41,188 bases of DNA, taken from positions 1-41,188 of the forward strand of contig CAMLDW010000022.1 in NCBI GenBank assembly GCA_946479035.1. The letters run 5' to 3'. The notes under the pieces are model-generated. The model saw nothing but the letters and a program-made list of their open reading frames with translations, ran no database searches and was not told the DNA's origin. The position numbers and the translations under genes are program-made. This document shows positions 6,791-14,349 of this stretch, in pieces (within the stretch, counting starts at the first letter, position 1; the number at the start of each line of letters is the position of its first letter). Origin of the DNA: an uncultured Chthonomonadaceae bacterium. GTDB lineage: Bacteria; Armatimonadota; Fimbriimonadia; Fimbriimonadales; Fimbriimonadaceae.

Positions 6791-8158
6791 CTAGACGTGC
6801 CCGCGGTTGCTGACGAACCTCTGGGCCTCTCGTTCTGCGCCCTCGATATCGTCAGGATGGAGCTTGCCCTCGATCACGAGGTCCGCCAGGTGCCTCTTTA
6901 CGCGGCCGACCTCTTCGCCCTGCGCGATGCCAGTGACCTCCATGATGCGCTCGCCTGTGATGGGACTGTCGAGCTTTTCTGGCGGGATCTGTTCTGCGAC
7001 CCTTTCCAGTGTGTCGCGGACTTTCTTGTAGTCCGGGCGCTTGACGCCTTCGGCGTGGGCGGCGGAGTCGGCCTCGCACAGCTCGACGAAGCGCTCGGTC
7101 TGGTCGCCGAGGTCGCGCCAAATGCGACGGGCGGCCGCGTCTGTGAGGTCCTTCGTACCAAGTAGCCTCATGTGGTGGCGCACGAGCAGGGCGACCTGCT
7201 CGGTCTCCTCGTTGGAAAAGCGGAGGCGCCCCATGATCTCTCTCGTCATGTCCTGGCCCTTTACTTCGTGCTCGTGGAAGGAGACTCTGCCGTCGGGGTG
7301 CTCTTGCCGGCACTGCGGCTTTGCGACGTCGTGGAAGAGCGCGGCTAGCCGGAGCGTGAGGTCGCGATGGTCGGTGTTGGCGACGGCTTGCAGGGTGTGC
7401 TCCCAAACGTCATGGCTGTGATAGGGGCCCTGGTCCATCCCGATGCCCGCGCAGAACTCGGGCGCGATCTGTTGCATGAGGCCGAGGTCCATGAGGTCGG
7501 CGAGGCACTCTGCCCCGTCTGCGAGCTTAAGCATTTTGACGAGCTCGTCGCGGACCCTTTCGGAGCTGATGATTTGCAGGCGATCTGCCTCTTGCGCGAT
7601 GGCGTCGTAAAGTCCTGGCGCGGGCTCGAAGCCGAGCTGCCAACGAAAGCGCACGGCGCGCAGCATGCGCAGAGGGTCGTCGTAGAACGTCTGCTTGGGG
7701 TCGAGGGGCGTGCGGAGAACGCGCCGCGCGAGATCGCTGAGGCCCTGACCGAGCGGGTCGAGGACCTCGCCGGTGAAGAGGTCCTTCATGAGCGCGTTGA
7801 CCGTGAAGTCCCTGCGCCTTGCGTCCTCTTCTATGGTCGCTGGCTTGACATTCGGTTTGCGCGATTCGTCGTCGTAGGACTCCTTCCGCGCGGTGGCGAA
7901 CTCGATGGCCGCGCCGTCTACCTGGACCATCGCCGTGCCAAAGCGCGGGAAGGTGACGGGCGCGATGCTGGCGACCTTTTTCTTCCAGAGGACTTCGGCG
8001 GCCTTGAGCGCGTCGCCGAGCACGACGATGTCGAGGTCGTTGCCGACCTTCCGCTTGAGGAGCTCGTCACGGACGGCGCCGCCGACGAGCCAGGCTTTGC
8101 CCTCGAACTCAGTGCCCTTGAGGGCGCCTGCTACTTTTTCCAGCTTGAACTGGGGCAT
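6791..8158 (-). CDS. cca: CCA tRNA nucleotidyltransferase with HD domain
   Basis: A 455-residue enzyme that adds or repairs the CCA end of tRNAs. The nucleotidyltransferase head has GGAVRD (26-31) and the metal-binding pair DLD (41-43), then RRDFTVNA (115-122), and the RNA-binding region with YDDPLRMLRAVRF (159-171). A C-terminal HD phosphohydrolase domain carries LFHDVAKP (His276/Asp277) and HSHDVWEHT. The tRNA gene visible in this window already encodes its CCA, so repair is its role at least there. The ATG at 8158 is ten bases after a CATAAT box and lacks a Shine-Dalgarno. It is separated from the upstream VWA gene by a hairpin repeat. Confidence 0.93.
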   Translation of the reverse strand: MPQFKLEKVAGALKGTEFEGKAWLVGGAVRDELLKRKVGNDLDIVVLGDALKAAEVLWKKKVASIAPVTFPRFGTAMVQVDGAAIEFATARKESYDDESRKPNVKPATIEEDARRRDFTVNALMKDLFTGEVLDPLGQGLSDLARRVLRTPLDPKQTFYDDPLRMLRAVRFRWQLGFEPAPGLYDAIAQEADRLQIISSERVRDELVKMLKLADGAECLADLMDLGLMQQIAPEFCAGIGMDQGPYHSHDVWEHTLQAVANTDHRDLTLRLAALFHDVAKPQCRQEHPDGRVSFHEHEVKGQDMTREIMGRLRFSNEETEQVALLVRHHMRLLGTKDLTDAAARRIWRDLGDQTERFVELCEADSAAHAEGVKRPDYKKVRDTLERVAEQIPPEKLDSPITGERIMEVTGIAQGEEVGRVKRHLADLVIEGKLHPDDIEGAEREAQRFVSNRGHV

Positions 8159-8168
8159 CCGGAGTTCG

Positions 8169-8174
8169 ATTATG
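8169..8174 (-). promoter_or_regulatory. Putative -10 box (CATAAT) for cca
   Basis: On the minus strand TTCATAAT ends ten bases before the cca ATG, predicting a leader of only a few bases. The -35 region is not convincing. Confidence 0.4.
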
Positions 8175-8200
8175 AATGGTCAGAACGCCTCAACCCTCTA

Positions 8201-8228
8201 CCCCCTCTCCCTGGGAAGGGAGAGGGGG
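8201..8228. repeat. 11-bp-stem hairpin repeat, possible terminator of the VWA gene
   Basis: CCCCCTCTCCC (8201-8211) and GGGAGAGGGGG (8218-8228) pair perfectly around TGGGAA. It sits 10 bases past the VWA gene stop and before the cca promoter, so it could end VWA transcription, though it has no T-run. By sequence it is related to the repeats at 677-699 and 3271-3306. Confidence 0.65.
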
Positions 8229-8238
8229 GTCGCGAGCC

Positions 8239-10572
8239 TCAGTCTTCGACCGGCCTGATCTCCGTCACGAAGCCAAGCTTGGCGATCGCGACGAGGACCT
8301 TTGCGTCTGCGGTGCCGTAGACGACCTTTAAGTCGCTGATCGAATCTTCGACCTTGAGGCCGGCGTCTTCGAGGAGCTTCTTCCAGCCCTCTGGCCAGTC
8401 TTTGACCAGGACCTCGATCTCGAACGTGCCGGTCTTTTTGTCGCGCAGGGTCTTCTCGATCTTGATCTCTGGGTTTGCAGCCATGATCTGCTCGAATTCC
8501 TGTCGCCGGTCGTATTGGGCGTTCGTGGACTTGGCCGCAGCGCCTCCGGTGCCGCCGGCGAAGCCACCTCCGCCGCCACGTGCTCCACCAAGACTCATAG
8601 TCGCGCCCGCTTGACTGGAAGCGCGCATCCTGTCGGCGCCCTTGCCAAAGATGCCTTCGTAGCTGACGCCGTCGGCCATTTCGACCGGGACGCGCACGGT
8701 TCGCTGGCGGCCGCCGATGTTGACGACGCGCTTCTCGACCGCGACGAAGGAGGTCCACTGCGACATGATGCCGTTGGCCAGCGCGAACTGGACAAAGCGT
8801 TCGTCGTTCTCCGTGTATTCGTGGCCGGAACGCGTGGTGCGCGTGGCGGCGAAGTAGTCCTGGCGGACCATGTCGTCTAGCCGCTTGCGCGCCCAGACCT
8901 TGCTGATACCTTCGCCACCGTCGCTGTTTGCGGGGAGGTCGACGTCGATCGTGCGAGACCAAGGCTTGCCTGCGAGGCTGCCGCCGACCGTGACTTTCGC
9001 GGGCCCGGGCTTGTCGTAGCGGCCGAAGACCACGAGCGGGCCATCGGTAAAGAGGTCGGGCACGACGTCGGGGGTGAGGTCGTGGATGCTTCCGCCTTTG
9101 GTCGAAACAGACACATCGGTGAGGACGGGGGTCTGTGTGCGCTTGAGGAAGCGCGCTATGGCAGCGTCGACGTCGGAGGCCAGCGTGACGATCTCAGAGG
9201 CGCCGCGGCCCTCGTTGCTCATGCCGTCGATGAGGAACCGGTTGACGCTGTTGCCAATGCCGAAGGTGAAGAGCCGAGCGTTGAGCCGGTTGGTCTGGAC
9301 CATCTGCAGGATGTCGAAGTCGTCGCCGACGTACCCGTCGGAGTTAAAGACGATGAGCTTGAGTCGGCCGTCCGGCGAGCGGTGCGTCATCGTAGCCTTG
9401 AGCGGGGGAAGGAAGTTGGTTCCGCCACCGGCCTGGAGGCCCTCGATGAACTGCTTGGCCTCGCGCACGCGCTCCGTGTCGTTAGGCATCGCTTCGGGCC
9501 ACAGGAAGTTGACCCCCGTGGTGAACGTGACGACGTTGAACCGGTCGTCCGGGCGGAGGTGGTCGATCATCGCCTTGGTGAGGACCTTGGACTTTTCAAT
9601 CGGGAAGCCCTGTTGGCTTCCGCTCTGGTCCATGACGAACACGACCTCGCGCGGAGTGGCGTACTGTTCCACTTCGCCGCGCGGCGGGATGACGGTGAGG
9701 CAGAAGGTGCCGTGGCCGCCCGACGCGTTGGTGAGCAGGCCCTCCGTCACGCCGTTGCCCGCTGGCTTCCACTTTAGGATGAAGTCGCGGTTGGGGATCT
9801 CGCTCTTGTTGGTGAGCGAAACGTCATAGCGCCCCGCGACGAGCTTGTCGACCGTGATCGCGTGCAAGACGGAGCTGACCGACTCGAGCGACGTGCCGGC
9901 ATTGAGGTGGACTGTGAGCGAGACGTCCTGCCCGGTCCGCGTGCCGCTCGGAGTGATCGGCGGGAAGATCTTGCCCGGGTCGGGCGCGTTCATTGTGTTG
10001 CGCGGTCCGACGACCATGGGGAACGAGAACTCGAACTCGCCGTCCTCGTACTTGACGAGATCTACGTAACTGATCTCGACCTGAACCTGTGCGCCAGGCA
10101 TGATGTTGGCGATGGACTGCGTGAATATGTTCGGCCGCTCTTGGTCGAGCAGCGCGGCGGTCTGACCCGCCAGTTTGGCTGCGTCGTAAATGGCTCGAGC
10201 CTCCTCGGCGCGCTTAATCTCGCCCTCGATGACGCGGTCTCCGACCTTGATGCGCATGTGGTCTACGGCTGCGTCAGCCGGGAGCGGGAACGTGTAGACG
10301 GCCTCGATCGGAACGCGGCTCGGGTTCTGGAACGTCTGGACGACCGTGACGCGCGAGGCGATGCCTGCGACGTCGGCGCTGACGTCCGTGTGAGTAAGGG
10401 GCATGTAGACAGGGGGCCCGCCCTCGTGATCAGGCGCGCCCGTGAGCTGCCCGGGAGTGGCGATGAAGCCCCTTTGTTGCGGGGCAGGTTGGGCTTTCTG
10501 GGCGGTTCCACCCGGCACCCCGGCCACCAAGACGAGCGTTGCACACATCAGCGTCAACATTGTTTTCTCCAT
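8239..10572 (-). CDS. Secreted VIT and von Willebrand factor A domain protein
   Basis: A 777-residue exported protein. The start is set at the ATG at 10572 because GGAGGGAA precedes it closely and it opens a signal peptide (MLTLMCATLVLVAGVPGG). A VIT domain follows (about residues 40-170, with VTVVQTFQNPS and AVYTFPLPADAAVDHM), then a VWA domain with a metal-ion site DQSGS (Asp315) and FNSDGYVGDD. The C-terminal part has a Gly-rich linker (GGARGGGGGFAGGTGGAAA). VIT-VWA proteins of diderm bacteria are usually envelope-associated and mediate protein interaction; no enzyme activity is suggested. It resembles the inter-alpha-trypsin-inhibitor heavy-chain-like family, but no sorting motif is seen at the C-terminus. 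Confidence 0.88.
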   Translation of the reverse strand: MEKTMLTLMCATLVLVAGVPGGTAQKAQPAPQQRGFIATPGQLTGAPDHEGGPPVYMPLTHTDVSADVAGIASRVTVVQTFQNPSRVPIEAVYTFPLPADAAVDHMRIKVGDRVIEGEIKRAEEARAIYDAAKLAGQTAALLDQERPNIFTQSIANIMPGAQVQVEISYVDLVKYEDGEFEFSFPMVVGPRNTMNAPDPGKIFPPITPSGTRTGQDVSLTVHLNAGTSLESVSSVLHAITVDKLVAGRYDVSLTNKSEIPNRDFILKWKPAGNGVTEGLLTNASGGHGTFCLTVIPPRGEVEQYATPREVVFVMDQSGSQQGFPIEKSKVLTKAMIDHLRPDDRFNVVTFTTGVNFLWPEAMPNDTERVREAKQFIEGLQAGGGTNFLPPLKATMTHRSPDGRLKLIVFNSDGYVGDDFDILQMVQTNRLNARLFTFGIGNSVNRFLIDGMSNEGRGASEIVTLASDVDAAIARFLKRTQTPVLTDVSVSTKGGSIHDLTPDVVPDLFTDGPLVVFGRYDKPGPAKVTVGGSLAGKPWSRTIDVDLPANSDGGEGISKVWARKRLDDMVRQDYFAATRTTRSGHEYTENDERFVQFALANGIMSQWTSFVAVEKRVVNIGGRQRTVRVPVEMADGVSYEGIFGKGADRMRASSQAGATMSLGGARGGGGGFAGGTGGAAAKSTNAQYDRRQEFEQIMAANPEIKIEKTLRDKKTGTFEIEVLVKDWPEGWKKLLEDAGLKVEDSISDLKVVYGTADAKVLVAIAKLGFVTEIRPVED

Positions 10573-10627
10573 TTCCCTCCTCACGTGCTCAGACCGCTCG
10601 GGCGGCCGCGCGTTACTACGGTTTTTC

Positions 10628-10671
10628 GCGACCGTCTGCGTCGGGCTCATGGGATGTGTGTCGACGGTCGC
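10628..10671. repeat. 9-bp inverted repeat between the VWA gene and tRNA-Ala
   Basis: GCGACCGTC (10628-10636) and GACGGTCGC (10663-10671) are perfect inverted copies 26 bases apart in a divergent promoter region. It could be a regulator binding site or an RNA hairpin in the VWA leader. Confidence 0.4.
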
Positions 10672-10730
10672 CTCCAGCGTTCAAATCGGATGAGCAGCCC
10701 ATGCCCACAATCCGAGCTGGGCGGGGAGGG

Positions 10731-10736
10731 TATTCT
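10731..10736 (+). promoter_or_regulatory. Putative -10 box (TATTCT) for tRNA-Ala
   Basis: TATTCT lies 11 bases before the mature tRNA 5' end, behind a GC-rich stretch. The -35 region (about 10708) is weak. Confidence 0.4.
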
Positions 10737-10747
10737 GGTTCTTCGCG

Positions 10748-10823
10748 TGGGGCTTTAGCTCAGTTGGGAGAGCGCTTCCATGGCATGGAAGAGGTCACGA
10801 GTTCGAATCTCGTAAGCTCCACC
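10748..10823 (+). tRNA. tRNA-Ala (anticodon GGC)
   Basis: A full cloverleaf can be drawn. The acceptor stem GGGGCTT pairs with AAGCTCC and includes the G3-U70 wobble pair that marks alanine tRNAs. The D arm is GCTC/GAGC. The anticodon stem CTTCC/GGAAG encloses the loop ATGGCAT with anticodon GGC at 10781-10783. The T arm is ACGAG-TTCGAAT-CTCGT. The discriminator is A and the CCA end is encoded (10821-10823). It reads alanine GCC and GCU codons. Confidence 0.97.
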
Positions 10824-10881
10824 ACTCTCCCAGAATCTTGTGCCGAAAGGGTTGTCTTCGCAGGAGTTGGGGACGACTACC

Positions 10882-11841
10882 TCACTTCTCCCGCTGAAGG
10901 GCGCGTTGCAGGAGGATGAACAGGAGAAGAAGGGTGCCTGTGGCGATGCGCGACCACCAGGAGGAGAGGGTTCCTTCGAACATGATCGCCGACTGGATAA
11001 CGGCGAAAGTGAGCAGCCCGAAGAGCGTGCCGAACACCGAGCCGTAGCCTCCGGTGAGTAGGGTCCCCCCGATCACGACTGTCGCGATGGTGTCGAGCTC
11101 GAGCCCTGTGCCGTTGATCGCGTTGCCGGCCGACGTGTACAGGACGAACGCGACTCCGCCGAGCGCCGCGCAGAAGCCGGAGAGGGCGTAGACCGCGACC
11201 TTCGTCCGCGCGACGCGGAGCCCCATGAGGACCGCCGACTGCTCGTTGCCCCCGATGGCGTAGACAGTTCGGCCAAAGCGCGTGAACTTTGCGACATAGG
11301 CCGCCACGAAGAGCACCACGAGGAAAAGGAGCGCGTAGGACGGCAGCCACGCGCCCTTCGCGACCGGGAGGCGCACAGCGTCTACCGAATTCAAGAAGGG
11401 ATGGTCCACCTGCACGGACTCGGTGCTGACCCAAAGCCCAACTCCGCGACAGAAAAAGAGCCCTGCGAGGGTGACGAGGAAGGGCTGGAGCCCGAACTTG
11501 TGGATGAGCGCGCCTTGCGCAGCGCCAAGCAGCGTTCCGCCCGCCAAGAGGATTCCGAAAGCGACTAGCGGATGCAACCCGGTGCGCGCGATCAAGACGG
11601 CGGAGCAGATCGTCGTGCAGCCGACGACAGCGCCGACGCTAAGGTCGATGCCGCCGCAAATGATCACGAACGTCGCACCGACCGCCACAATGCCAAGGAA
11701 AGCGTTCTCGCTGAAGAAGTTTGCAAGCACGCGCATGGAGAAGAACCGGTCGAACATAAGTCCGGCCGCGACATAGAGCACGACCAGCACAACGAGCGTC
11801 GCGAGCACCGGCACGTTCTGGCGCGAGACGCGGAGCCTCAT
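10882..11841 (-). CDS. Furanose-sugar ABC importer permease, YjfF-like
   Basis: A 319-residue inner-membrane permease of the ribose/galactofuranose (BPD_transp_2) family, with about eight to ten hydrophobic helices and the conserved core IICGGIDLSVGAVVG near residue 60 and FTRFGRTVYAIGGNEQSAVLMG, the cytoplasmic loop that contacts the ATPase. It is the last gene of the operon GH127–ATPase–permease–permease. Its ATG overlaps the stop of the preceding permease gene (ATGA), a sign of coupled translation. Two different permeases after one fused ATPase is the arrangement of the E. coli YtfR-YtfT-YjfF galactofuranose system. Confidence 0.88.
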   Translation of the reverse strand: MRLRVSRQNVPVLATLVVLVVLYVAAGLMFDRFFSMRVLANFFSENAFLGIVAVGATFVIICGGIDLSVGAVVGCTTICSAVLIARTGLHPLVAFGILLAGGTLLGAAQGALIHKFGLQPFLVTLAGLFFCRGVGLWVSTESVQVDHPFLNSVDAVRLPVAKGAWLPSYALLFLVVLFVAAYVAKFTRFGRTVYAIGGNEQSAVLMGLRVARTKVAVYALSGFCAALGGVAFVLYTSAGNAINGTGLELDTIATVVIGGTLLTGGYGSVFGTLFGLLTFAVIQSAIMFEGTLSSWWSRIATGTLLLLFILLQRALQREK

Positions 11842-12854
11842 GCCGGGGCGCTCCTCTTTGCGCGAAGCGCCGCCCGGAACTGTTGCGATTGCACAAGCAC
11901 GACGGCGACGATGATGAGCGCCTTGGCGACGAGCGTGGCGTGCGGCGAGACGCCGCGCGTGAGGATGGTGGTCGTGAGCGTCTGCATGAGCAGCGCTCCG
12001 ACGACGGAGCCCGCGATGGAGAACTTGCCGCCTGCGAGCGACGTGCCGCCGACGCTCACGGCGAGGATGGCGTCGAGCTCCAGGTAGAGGCCCGCCGTCC
12101 CGGAGTCCGCAGCCTTGATGTTCGCGCAGGCGATGACGCCCGCGATCCCAGCCATGAGTCCGCAGACCGAATACACGGCGACCTTCACTTTGTCGGCGGC
12201 AACTCCAGCGAGGCGCGCGGCCCTCGCGTTTGAGCCCACCGCCTCGATGAAGAGGCCGAGCGCGGTCTTTCTCACGACAAGCACCGTGATCAGGAACGCG
12301 CCGGCAAAGATGAGAACGGGCACAGGGAGGCCGAGCGCGCTGCCGTTGGCGAGGTACTCGAGGCTCGGTTCATTGAAGATGACGATTTGCCCGCTCGTGA
12401 CAAGCTGCGCGACGCCGCGCCCCGCGACCATGAGGATGAGCGTCGCGACGATGGGCTGAACGCCCGCCTTGCCGACGAGCGCGCCGTTGAAGAGCCCGGC
12501 CATTACCGCGACTGCGAGCGCGGCAAGGACGACCGCCGGGACGTTGTGAGCCACGTGCAACCAAGAAAGCGGTGTGCCGGGAGTGCCAGTAACGAGCACC
12601 GCTGCGACTGCGCCGCTGATCGCCATGACCGCGCCGACGCTGAGGTCGACGCCGCCGGTGGCGATGACGAGCGTCATGCCCAGGCTCAGGAGCAGCACGG
12701 GCGTGGCGCGATTGAGCACGTCGATGAGGCTGCCGTACAGGCGGCCGTCGCGCACCTCCACATCGAAGAAGTGCGGAGTGAACAGCGCGTTGAAGAGAAG
12801 GATAAGCGCAAGCGCGACGAGGGGATAGACGATCGGGTGGAGCTGCCTTTTCAC
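11838..12854 (-). CDS. Furanose-sugar ABC importer permease, YtfT-like
   Basis: A 338-residue permease. The GTG at 12854 is taken as start because it overlaps the ATPase stop (GTGA) and gives VKRQLHPIVYPLVALALILLF, a normal first helix; the open frame continues upstream but only as a shadow of the ATPase gene. The signature VIATGGVDLSVGAVMAISG and the loop GLFIEAVGSNARAARLAG mark it as a BPD_transp_2 sugar permease. It should pair with the YjfF-like permease to form a heterodimeric channel for a furanose-form sugar, here most likely L-arabinofuranose given the neighbouring enzymes. Confidence 0.87.
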   Translation of the reverse strand: MKRQLHPIVYPLVALALILLFNALFTPHFFDVEVRDGRLYGSLIDVLNRATPVLLLSLGMTLVIATGGVDLSVGAVMAISGAVAAVLVTGTPGTPLSWLHVAHNVPAVVLAALAVAVMAGLFNGALVGKAGVQPIVATLILMVAGRGVAQLVTSGQIVIFNEPSLEYLANGSALGLPVPVLIFAGAFLITVLVVRKTALGLFIEAVGSNARAARLAGVAADKVKVAVYSVCGLMAGIAGVIACANIKAADSGTAGLYLELDAILAVSVGGTSLAGGKFSIAGSVVGALLMQTLTTTILTRGVSPHATLVAKALIIVAVVLVQSQQFRAALRAKRSAPA

Positions 12855-14344
12855 TCTCCGTCCTCCGCGATCTTTGACATGACTTGCAGCTCGGTCAGCT
12901 GGTCGCCCTTCAGCTCGCCAACGAGCTTGCGGTCTCGCAGGACGAGAACGCGGTCGCACGTGTTGACGACCTCTTCCAGCTCTGACGACGTGAACATGAA
13001 CGACATGCCGCTTCGAGCGAGGTCGGTGACGAGCTTTCGTATCTCCAGCTTGCTGCCAACGTCGATGCCGCGCGTGGGCTCGTCGAGGAGGAGGAGCTTG
13101 GGCTTTACGGCGAGCCACCGTGCAAGCACGAGCTTCTGCTGGTTGCCGCCGCTGAGGTGGTCGATGGGCCGCGCAGAATCGTGAGCCTTGATCTGGAGGT
13201 TCGCCTTTTGCTCTTCGAAGATATCGGTTGCGCTCTTCTTTGGAATCGGTCTTAGCCAGCCTCTCTTTGCCTGCAACACGAGGAGGAGGTTGTCTGCTAC
13301 AGAAAGTCCTGGAAACACCGCCTCTTCCTTGCGGTCTTCCGGACAAAAGCCGATGCCGCGCCTGATGGTTTCACGCGGCGAGCGTGGCCTCGCGCCACGA
13401 GCCCCGAGCCCGGAGATCCCGCCTGAGTCGGCGGGCAGCGCTCCATAGACCAGCTTGAGCGTCTCTGTGCGGCCGGAGCCTAGGAGCCCTGAGAGCCCGA
13501 GGGTCTCGCCTTCACCGACTTCGAAGCTGAGCGGCTGCACCTTCCGTTTACGACCGAGGCCGTTGACGAAAAGCAGCGGGGGCCGCGCATTGCCGGATTC
13601 GTGTCTGACTTTGGGGACTTCTTCAAGGCTCCTGCCAAGCATGTGCGCGACCAGCTGTGGCTTCGGCAGCTCACGCGTCAGCCAGTCGCCGACTTTCTGA
13701 CCGTTTCGCAGGACCGTGATCGAGTCCGAGATCGCATAGGTCTGCTCGATAAAGTGAGTGACGAACAGGATCCCAAGACCCTGGCCCTTCAAGGCTTTCA
13801 TGAGCTCGAACAGCCGCGCGACTTCGTCTCTATCGAGGCTCGAGGTGGGCTCGTCGAGGACGAGGACCTTAGCCTCGCGGTCGACAGCGCGCGCGATCGC
13901 CACCAGCTGTTGGACCGCGGTTGAAAAGTCGCTGAGCGGGCGCGCGACGTCGATGCTGAGGTTGAGCCGGTGCATCGCTTCATCGGCCCGCGCGCGCATC
14001 GCCCGCCAATTAATCTTTCCAAAGCCGCGCCCTTCTGACCCGAGGCAGACGTTCTCCGCGACGGAGAGGTTTGGGACGAGGTTGACCTCTTGATAGACGG
14101 TGCTTACACCGAGCCCTTGCGCATGGATGGTGGAGCGAGGCTCGATCGCTTGGCCATCGAGGATGATCGAGCCTTCGTCGGGCTGAAAGACACCGGTGAG
14201 GACCTTGATGAGGGTGGACTTGCCCGCCCCGTTTTCTCCCATGAGCGCGCGTACTTCTCCGCGTTCGAGGTGGAACGAGACGTTATCAAGCGCCAGGACG
14301 CCGGGGAAGGCTTTGCAGACCCCGGACATCTCGAGCAGTGGCAT
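12851..14344 (-). CDS. Sugar ABC importer ATPase with two nucleotide-binding domains, YtfR/RbsA-like
   Basis: A 497-residue protein with two fused ABC domains. The first has Walker A GENGAGKST (36-44), a degenerate signature (FSTAVQQL) and Walker B VLVLDEPTSSLD. The second has a weak Walker A (GLLGSGRTET), a good signature LSGGNQQKLVLARW and LLLLDEPTRGIDVGSK. This asymmetric pattern is typical of the RbsA/MglA/YtfR family that powers monosaccharide uptake. It starts five bases after the GH127 stop, preceded by GAAGAAGAGTAGGGG which can serve as ribosome binding site, and overlaps the next permease by GTGA, so it is clearly in one operon. Confidence 0.93.
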   Translation of the reverse strand: MPLLEMSGVCKAFPGVLALDNVSFHLERGEVRALMGENGAGKSTLIKVLTGVFQPDEGSIILDGQAIEPRSTIHAQGLGVSTVYQEVNLVPNLSVAENVCLGSEGRGFGKINWRAMRARADEAMHRLNLSIDVARPLSDFSTAVQQLVAIARAVDREAKVLVLDEPTSSLDRDEVARLFELMKALKGQGLGILFVTHFIEQTYAISDSITVLRNGQKVGDWLTRELPKPQLVAHMLGRSLEEVPKVRHESGNARPPLLFVNGLGRKRKVQPLSFEVGEGETLGLSGLLGSGRTETLKLVYGALPADSGGISGLGARGARPRSPRETIRRGIGFCPEDRKEEAVFPGLSVADNLLLVLQAKRGWLRPIPKKSATDIFEEQKANLQIKAHDSARPIDHLSGGNQQKLVLARWLAVKPKLLLLDEPTRGIDVGSKLEIRKLVTDLARSGMSFMFTSSELEEVVNTCDRVLVLRDRKLVGELKGDQLTELQVMSKIAEDGE

Positions 14345-14349
14345 GGCCC

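Noticed and set aside
7367..8320. 317-residue plus-strand frame
   Set aside because: Antisense to cca and running through the hairpin repeat into the VWA gene; no family motifs.
10573..10650. Longer N-terminus of the VWA protein
   Set aside because: The ATG at 10572 has a strong ribosome binding site and opens a signal peptide; the extension is Arg-rich and would bury it.
12855..13346. N-terminal extension of the YtfT-like permease
   Set aside because: The extension lies wholly inside the ATPase gene. The GTG at 12854 overlapping the ATPase stop gives a normal permease start.
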